Shown here: positions 6,479 to 10,919 of the stretch, one piece after another
Position numbering within the stretch: position 1 is the first letter of the stretch
Layout of the letters: each line of letters opens with the position of its first letter
Source of the DNA: Candidatus Glassbacteria bacterium RIFCSPLOWO2_12_FULL_58_11
GTDB lineage: Bacteria > Gemmatimonadota > Glassbacteria > GWA2-58-10
Assembly: GCA_001780825.1 (NCBI GenBank)
Contig: MFIX01000028.1
Span: 1-10,919, forward strand
Direction: 5' to 3'
Length of the DNA stretch: 10,919 nucleotides
Notes under the pieces: generated by a model
Seen by the model: only the letters and a program-made list of their open reading frames with translations
What the model was told of the DNA's origin: nothing
The model's database searches: none
Made by a program: the position numbers and the translations under genes

Positions 6479-7327
6479 TTGCTCGAGTTCGTGAAAATGC
6501 AGGGCTGCGGGAATGACTATCTCTTCCTGAATTGCCTAAATGTGCCCCCTCCCGCTCAGCTCCCGGCCCTGGCGCGCAGTATGAGCGACCGTCACTTCGG
6601 AGCCGGCGCGGACGGCCTGGTGCTGGTCCTGCCCGCCCGCGGCAACGGCGCAGACTGCCGGATGCAGATGTTCAACTCCGATGGCAGCGAGGCCGAGATG
6701 TGCGGTAATGCTATCCGCTGCGTGGCCAAGCTGGTTTACGAAAGAGGCGAAATAGTCCGCGAAAAGATTAATGTGGAGACCCTGGCCGGGCTGATGAAAC
6801 TGGAACTGACAATCGAGGAGGGCCGGGTCCCCTCAGTGCGGGTGGACATGGGCCAGCCTTGCTTTTCCCCGCAAAAGATCGGGGTCCGGCTCGAGGGCGA
6901 GCGGATAATCGGGCAGCCGCTGGAGGTTGAAGGGCGGAGGTTCGAAATGACCTGTGTTTCGATGGGTAATCCGCACGCGGTTATCTTTCTCGAGGAGCCG
7001 GTCGAGGACTTCCAGGTCTCGCGCTACGGCCCGATCATCGAGCACCTGCCCATATTTATCAACCGGACCAATGTGGAATTTGTCAACGTGCGCGGGGAGA
7101 ACCTGCTCCGCCAGCGCACCTGGGAGCGCGGGGCAGGCGAAACCCTGGCCTGCGGAACCGGTGCCTCAGCGGTGGCGGTGGCCTCGATCAGCACCGGCCG
7201 CTGCTGTCCCGGCAAGGTGGATATCCTGCTCAACGGGGGCGCGCTGGCTATCGAATGGCGCGATGGAGAAAGCGTTTTCATGACCGGGCCGGCCGAGGAG
7301 GTTTACACCGGCCGCTGGCCTGATTGA
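6479..7327 (+). CDS. dapF: Diaminopimelate epimerase
   Basis: 282 residues from the proposed TTG start. It interconverts LL- and meso-diaminopimelate without a cofactor, using two cysteines as acid and base. Both are present: C75 in SDGSEAEMCGNAIRC and C225 in GETLACGTGAS. N-terminal KMQGCGNDY, central SMGNPHAV and NRTNVEFV are further family motifs. The frame is open back to an ATG at 6443, inside lysA, but that would add 12 residues not typical of DapF. TTG at 6479 has a perfect AGGAGGT, with AGGAGG ending nine bases upstream, and gives the usual short lead into F-V-K-M-Q-G. It starts four bases after the lysA stop, so the two are probably translationally coupled. Confidence 0.95.
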   Translation: MLEFVKMQGCGNDYLFLNCLNVPPPAQLPALARSMSDRHFGAGADGLVLVLPARGNGADCRMQMFNSDGSEAEMCGNAIRCVAKLVYERGEIVREKINVETLAGLMKLELTIEEGRVPSVRVDMGQPCFSPQKIGVRLEGERIIGQPLEVEGRRFEMTCVSMGNPHAVIFLEEPVEDFQVSRYGPIIEHLPIFINRTNVEFVNVRGENLLRQRTWERGAGETLACGTGASAVAVASISTGRCCPGKVDILLNGGALAIEWRDGESVFMTGPAEEVYTGRWPD

Positions 7328-7361
7328 GGCATTCTAACTGAATATCTCCTCCAAAGAGGGG

Positions 7362-7381
7362 CGTCCCGGATTGCCGGGACG
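7362..7381 (+). other. Perfect hairpin in the dapF-dapL gap
   Basis: CGTCCCGG and CCGGGACG form a perfect 8-bp stem with loop ATTG in the 140-base gap between dapF and dapL. A T5 run begins only about ten bases after the stem, so it is a poor intrinsic terminator. It may slow degradation, mark an mRNA processing point or attenuate weakly; the role is unknown. Confidence 0.55.
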
Positions 7382-7467
7382 GAGCATGTGTTTTTGCTAT
7401 TTACGTGCGGCGAGTCCGCGCGCTTAGCTGGGTGTTTGAGCGACAATCTCGGAGGCAAATAACGGAT

Positions 7468-8703
7468 ATGGCGGATTCTCTGGTTCAGGAGCTTATCGCC
7501 GAGCGTATCGGCGGAAAAAATTTCGGCAAAGATACGACCGTTTACAAGTTCGAAAAGATAAAACGAGCCAAGCGCGCGGCGGTCAAGGCGCACCCCGAGG
7601 TGGAGCTGATCGACCTGGGCGTGGGCGAGCCGGACGGCGGAACGCCGGAGATCATCGTCCGCGAGCTGGAGCGCGGAGCCGGACAGCCTGAAAACCGGGG
7701 CTACACGGACAACGGGATCCTCGAATTCCGCGAAGCCGCCGCCTGGTACATGGAACAAGTTTTCCAAGTCCGGGGACTCGATCCGCAGACTCAGATCAAC
7801 CACTCGATCGGCAGTAAAAGCGCCCTGGCGCTTCTGCCCAGCGCCCTGGTCGATCCCGGGGATATCGTACTGATGACTGTGCCGGGCTACCCGGTGTTCG
7901 GGACGCACAGCGCCTGGTACGGCGCCAAGATCGTCAACCTGCCGCTTACCGAACAAAACGGTTTCCTGCCCGACCTGGATAGCCTGGACAGCGAAACCCT
8001 GGCCCGGGCCAAGGTGCTGGTGCTCAACTATCCCAATAACCCGACCGGCAAGTGCGCCACGCTGGATTTTTACAGGCGCGCGGTGGAATTCGCCCACCGG
8101 AACAGGATCATCGTGGTCCAGGACGCAGCCTATGCCGCCCTGGTCCACGGCCGGAGCCCCCTGTCCTTCCTCTCGGTCGAGGGCGCTCTGGAGGTCGGGA
8201 TCGAGCTGCATTCGCTGTCCAAGTCCTGCAATATGACCGGCTGGCGGATCGGGTTTGTCTGCGGTAATGCGCTCCTGGTCAAAGCCTTCGCCGAGGTCAA
8301 GGACCATTCGGACAGCGGCCAGTTCGCCGCGATCCAGCGCGCCGCGGCCCTGGGCTTGAAAAACCCGCAGCTTACCGGGGAAATCTGCCGGAAATACGAG
8401 CGCAAGCTGAACCTGCTCTGCAAAGTTTTCCGCGCCCACGGCTTTACGGTCCGACTGCCGGAGGGCACCTTTTATCTTTATATGAAAAGCCCGGTTGGAA
8501 TCGAAGGCTCGGTGCGCTTCGCCAGCGCCGAGGAGTGCTCGCAGTACCTGATCCGCGAGCACCTGATCTCGACTGTGCCCGAGGACACCGCCGGCCGCTA
8601 CCTTCGTCTGAGCGCCACTTTTGTCGCTCCCTCCCTCGAGGAGGAAAAGCGCGTGGCCGCCGAGATCGGCAAAAGGCTGGACAAGGTCAAGTTCGTCTTT
8701 TAG
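7468..8703 (+). CDS. dapL: LL-diaminopimelate aminotransferase (DapL type, class I/II PLP enzyme)
   Basis: 411 residues. It is expected to transaminate tetrahydrodipicolinate directly to LL-diaminopimelate with glutamate as donor, bypassing succinylated or acetylated intermediates. It is a fold-type I aminotransferase: LGVGEPDGGTPE near the N-terminus, HSIGSK (112-117), NYPNNPTG (187-194), D219 and Y222 contacting PLP, the Schiff-base lysine K252 in ELHSLSKSCNMTGWR, and R380 in RYLRLSA for the substrate carboxylate. The N-terminal LIAERIGGKNFGKDTT and C-terminal ASAEECSQYLIREHLISTVP resemble, from memory, the bacterial DapL group rather than AspC. The ATG at 7468 matches the family start; GGAGG lies 12 bases upstream, rather far. 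The frame extends to a GTG at 7405, but that is unlikely. The absence of dapC, dapD and dapE nearby supports the direct route. Exact substrate rests on family and context. Confidence 0.88.
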   Translation: MADSLVQELIAERIGGKNFGKDTTVYKFEKIKRAKRAAVKAHPEVELIDLGVGEPDGGTPEIIVRELERGAGQPENRGYTDNGILEFREAAAWYMEQVFQVRGLDPQTQINHSIGSKSALALLPSALVDPGDIVLMTVPGYPVFGTHSAWYGAKIVNLPLTEQNGFLPDLDSLDSETLARAKVLVLNYPNNPTGKCATLDFYRRAVEFAHRNRIIVVQDAAYAALVHGRSPLSFLSVEGALEVGIELHSLSKSCNMTGWRIGFVCGNALLVKAFAEVKDHSDSGQFAAIQRAAALGLKNPQLTGEICRKYERKLNLLCKVFRAHGFTVRLPEGTFYLYMKSPVGIEGSVRFASAEECSQYLIREHLISTVPEDTAGRYLRLSATFVAPSLEEEKRVAAEIGKRLDKVKFVF

Positions 8704-8758
8704 CCTGGCTAACGGGATAGAAAATTATTGGAATATTATCATCCATCCAGGAGGAAAC

Positions 8759-9625
8759 ATGTTCAGCGGTTCGATAGTCGCGCTGGTCACCCCGTTAAAT
8801 AACGGCGCAGTGGATGAAAAAGCCCTGGCCGAGCTGGTGGAATTCCATATCGCCAATGGCACCAGCGCTGTCGTTCCCTGCGGGACCACCGGGGAGTCGG
8901 CCACCATGGACCACAAGGAGCACATCCGCTGCATCCAGGTGGTACTCGAGGCCGCGGCCGGCCGGATTCAGGTAATCGCCGGAACGGGCAGCAACAGCAC
9001 CCGGGAAGCGGTCTATCTTACCGGCGAGGCGGGCCGTCTCGGAGCCGATGCCGCGCTGCTGGTCAGCCCCTATTACAACAAGCCAACCCAGGAGGGCCTC
9101 TACCAGCACTACCGGACAGTCGCCGAGTCCTCCAAAATCCCGATCATTCTGTATAACGTGCCCTCGCGCACCGGCAGCAATATCGAGCCCGAGACAGTCG
9201 CCCGCCTGAGCGAGGTCCCGAAAGTGGCGGCGATCAAAGAAGCCTCGGGCAGCCTAGATCAGGCGAGCAAGATCGCCAGCCTCTGCGGCATTACGATCCT
9301 CTCCGGGGATGACTCCCTCCCCCTCCCGCTGATGTCGGTCGGTGCGAAAGGCGTGATCTCGGTGGCGGCCAATGTGGTCCCGGATCGAGTGGCGGCGCTC
9401 ACTGGAACCTGGCTGGCTGGTGATGCCGAAGGAGCCCGGAAAATTCATTACGAGCTTTTCCCCTTGTTCAAGGTGCTGTTTATCGAAACCAACCCGATCC
9501 CGGTCAAAGCGGCAGTCGCCGCTCTGGGCAAGGTCCGGGAGGAGTACCGCCTGCCGCTCTGCCCGATGGCGGAAAGTAACAAGGCCAAGCTGCTGACAGT
9601 CATGCGCGGCATGGGGCTGATCTGA
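8759..9625 (+). CDS. dapA: 4-hydroxy-tetrahydrodipicolinate synthase
   Basis: 288 residues, standard length. It condenses pyruvate with aspartate-4-semialdehyde, the first committed lysine step. This is a TIM-barrel aldolase: K160 (IKEASG) is the Schiff-base lysine, Y132 in YNVPSRTG and T43 in CGTTGES form the proton relay, Y106 in SPYYNKPTQEG comes from the neighbouring subunit, and R137 is at the entrance for the semialdehyde. The order and spacing match E. coli DapA (K161, Y133, T44, Y107). The start at 8759 is set by AGGAGG four bases upstream; the frame is open further upstream only by chance overlap with dapL. It follows dapL after 55 bases and precedes dapB. Lysine feedback sensitivity cannot be judged here. 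Confidence 0.96.
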   Translation: MFSGSIVALVTPLNNGAVDEKALAELVEFHIANGTSAVVPCGTTGESATMDHKEHIRCIQVVLEAAAGRIQVIAGTGSNSTREAVYLTGEAGRLGADAALLVSPYYNKPTQEGLYQHYRTVAESSKIPIILYNVPSRTGSNIEPETVARLSEVPKVAAIKEASGSLDQASKIASLCGITILSGDDSLPLPLMSVGAKGVISVAANVVPDRVAALTGTWLAGDAEGARKIHYELFPLFKVLFIETNPIPVKAAVAALGKVREEYRLPLCPMAESNKAKLLTVMRGMGLI

Positions 9626-9685
9626 CCGGGGCTGGATTCCGGCGGTCAAAATAATCTGAAATTATAAAATTCGAGGAATCATTCG

Positions 9686-10492
9686 ATGATCGAGATCTGC
9701 CTGGTGGGCGCCTGCGGGCGCATGGGCAAAATGATCGCCGCGGCGCTTGCGGAAAGCACCGACCTGCATCTCAGGGGAGCGGTCGAATCAGCCGGACACC
9801 CCGCGCTGGGAAAGGATATCGGCGAGCTGGCCGGGGTTCAGGCGCTGGGAGTGAGCGTGTCCGATCAGCCGGGTGCGGCTCTCGAGGGCTGCGCTGTGGC
9901 AATCGACTTCTCGCTGCCCGAATCGGTGGGCCGCACCGCCGGGCTCTGCGCGGCAAAAGGAGTGGCCCTGGTGACCGGGGTGACCGGTATCGCCCAACCG
10001 GTGTCGGATAAGCTGAAAGAAGCCGCGGAAAAAGTGGCCGTGGTCTGGGCGCCAAACATGAGCGTAGGGGTGAACCTGATGTTCAAGGTTGCCGCCGAGG
10101 TGGCCGGGGTGCTGGGCGGGGATTTCGATGTGGAGATTGTCGAGACGCATCACCGCCTGAAACGCGATGCCCCGAGCGGGACCGCAAAGCGCCTGGCCGA
10201 GGTGATCGCCGACAGTCTCGGAAGAAAGCTGGCAGATGTGGCCTGCTACGGCCGTCAGGGTATAACCGGCGAAAGAGATCCGGCCCAGATCGCGATCCAT
10301 GCCGTACGTTCCGGGGATGTTGTCGGCGAGCATACGGTGATTTTCGGCGGGTTGGGCGAGCGCTTCGAGATCACGCACCGGGCGCACAGCCGGGACACGT
10401 TCGCCCGTGGAGCGCTGGTCGCGGCCAGGTTCGCCTCGCGCGCCAGGCCCGGCCTCTATGACATGCAGGATGTGCTGGGGCTTAAGGACTGA
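9686..10492 (+). CDS. dapB: 4-hydroxy-tetrahydrodipicolinate reductase
   Basis: 268 residues, normal length. It reduces the DapA product to tetrahydrodipicolinate with NAD(P)H, supplying the DapL substrate. The N-terminal Rossmann domain carries VGACGRMGK (7-15) for dinucleotide binding, followed by VAIDFS (71-76) and VTGVTG (96-101). The substrate-binding domain has ETHHRLKRDAPSGTAK (153-168), including catalytic H155/H156 and K159, and RSGDVVGEHTV (208-218). GAGGAA seven bases before the ATG supports the start. It follows dapA after 60 bases; a palindromic repeat separates it from the next gene. Confidence 0.96.
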   Translation: MIEICLVGACGRMGKMIAAALAESTDLHLRGAVESAGHPALGKDIGELAGVQALGVSVSDQPGAALEGCAVAIDFSLPESVGRTAGLCAAKGVALVTGVTGIAQPVSDKLKEAAEKVAVVWAPNMSVGVNLMFKVAAEVAGVLGGDFDVEIVETHHRLKRDAPSGTAKRLAEVIADSLGRKLADVACYGRQGITGERDPAQIAIHAVRSGDVVGEHTVIFGGLGERFEITHRAHSRDTFARGALVAARFASRARPGLYDMQDVLGLKD

Positions 10493-10508
10493 TGCAAAGG
10501 ATAGAAGA

Positions 10509-10597
10509 CAGAATTCAGAAGTCAGGAGTCAGAATAAAGACATTGCATAAAAAATTTTTGCCTTCCATTCTGACCCCTGAATTCTGACTCCTGACTA
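10509..10597. repeat. Palindromic intergenic repeat with 16-bp perfect inverted arms
   Basis: AGTCAGGAGTCAGAAT (10520-10535) is the exact reverse complement of ATTCTGACTCCTGACT (10581-10596). A near copy of the right arm, ATTCTGACCCCTGA (10567-10580), precedes it directly, so the right side is two 14-base tandem units. The left side extends with related GAATTCAGA. The 45-base interior holds an A6T5 tract. Sequences built from such TCAGAATTC/GGAGTCAG words are, as I recall, common dispersed intergenic repeats in several bacterial genomes; whether this one is repeated here cannot be seen. Its transcript would fold into a long hairpin after dapB and could limit read-through. Confidence 0.75.
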
Positions 10598-10695
10598 CTA
10601 TTGAAATGATGTTGCACGTTGTTTGAAGTCGTTTCAGGTGTTATCGGTTATTAATGCAATTGCCAGCCAAAATTCTTTAAGTGCGGGAGGTTTTA

Positions 10696-10919
10696 ATGTC
10701 TGTTTCCAAATGCGTCTCACGGATCGAGGAATCAATCACCCTGGCGATTACGGCAAAGGCCAAAGCGATGAAAGCCCAGGGACTGGATGTAGTGGGCCTG
10801 AGCGCGGGCGAGCCGGATTTCGACACGCCGGAGAATATCAAACAGGCGGCGATCAAAGCCATCCAGGACGGGGTGACCAAATATACTCCCTCAGCGGGCC
10901 TGCCGGCCCTGCGCGCCGC
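10696..10919 (+). CDS. Aspartate aminotransferase (class I/II, Thermus/Bacillus type), N-terminal part
   Basis: The first 74 codons of a gene that runs off the right edge. The sequence SRIEESITLAITAKAKAMKA, then VVGLSAGEPDFDTPENIKQA and KYTPSAGLPALR, is the standard N-terminus of subgroup Ib aspartate aminotransferases, where SAGEPDFDTP contributes to substrate binding. The enzyme makes aspartate from oxaloacetate and glutamate and so would feed the lysine pathway upstream of aspartokinase. GGGAGG five bases before the ATG supports the start. It lies 203 bases beyond dapB, past the palindromic repeat, so it may have its own promoter, but I see no convincing one. Related enzymes can accept prephenate or other amino acids, and the PLP lysine lies outside the window. 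Confidence 0.85.
   Translation, partial: MSVSKCVSRIEESITLAITAKAKAMKAQGLDVVGLSAGEPDFDTPENIKQAAIKAIQDGVTKYTPSAGLPALRA

Noticed and set aside
6290..6541. 12-base direct repeat AATTGCCTAAAT in lysA (6290-6301) and dapF (6530-6541)
   Set aside because: It lies inside two coding regions in different reading frames with no other structure, so it is most likely chance.

Overview
The window looks like chromosomal DNA of a Gram-negative, moderately GC-rich bacterium. An outer-membrane TolC-type channel and a lipoprotein-type efflux adaptor imply two membranes. Lysine is made through a direct LL-diaminopimelate aminotransferase (DapL type), with no dapD, dapE or dapC in view. DapL routes are known from deltaproteobacteria, Bacteroidetes/FCB-type lineages, Planctomycetes/Verrucomicrobia, spirochaetes and others, so the phylum cannot be fixed from this sequence alone.

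Left part (1-2400, minus strand): an efflux operon read tetR -> tolC-like -> HlyD/AcrA-like adaptor, the last running off the left edge. The regulator and channel genes overlap by 4 bases. The operon starts at a textbook sigma-70 promoter (TTGACA-17-TATAAT). Two tandem TetR-type palindromes lie over the start site and leader, so autorepression by the TetR protein is likely.

Middle part (2400-4700): a divergently transcribed exported protein with a DUF5666-like C-terminal region. It converges on a minus-strand phytanoyl-CoA-dioxygenase-family enzyme with all iron and 2-oxoglutarate ligands in place. Then comes a 60-residue protein that is 60% Asp+Glu, with its own promoter and a strong ribosome binding site.

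Right part (4700-10919, plus strand): a lysine/peptidoglycan-precursor cluster lysA-dapF-dapL-dapA-dapB, followed by the start of an aspartate aminotransferase gene. Together these cover aspartate supply, condensation (DapA), reduction (DapB), direct amination (DapL), epimerisation (DapF) and decarboxylation to lysine (LysA). Aspartokinase and aspartate-semialdehyde dehydrogenase are not in the window. About 530 bases without a convincing gene precede lysA. They hold a candidate promoter, several strong RNA hairpins and an intrinsic terminator ending 24 bases before the lysA start, which is the architecture of a transcription attenuator or riboswitch. I could not match it to a known lysine-responsive RNA class by eye. 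It is the most interesting element here.

Between dapB and the aspartate aminotransferase gene lies a palindromic short repeat with a perfect 16-bp inverted repeat and an extra tandem copy, resembling dispersed intergenic repeats.
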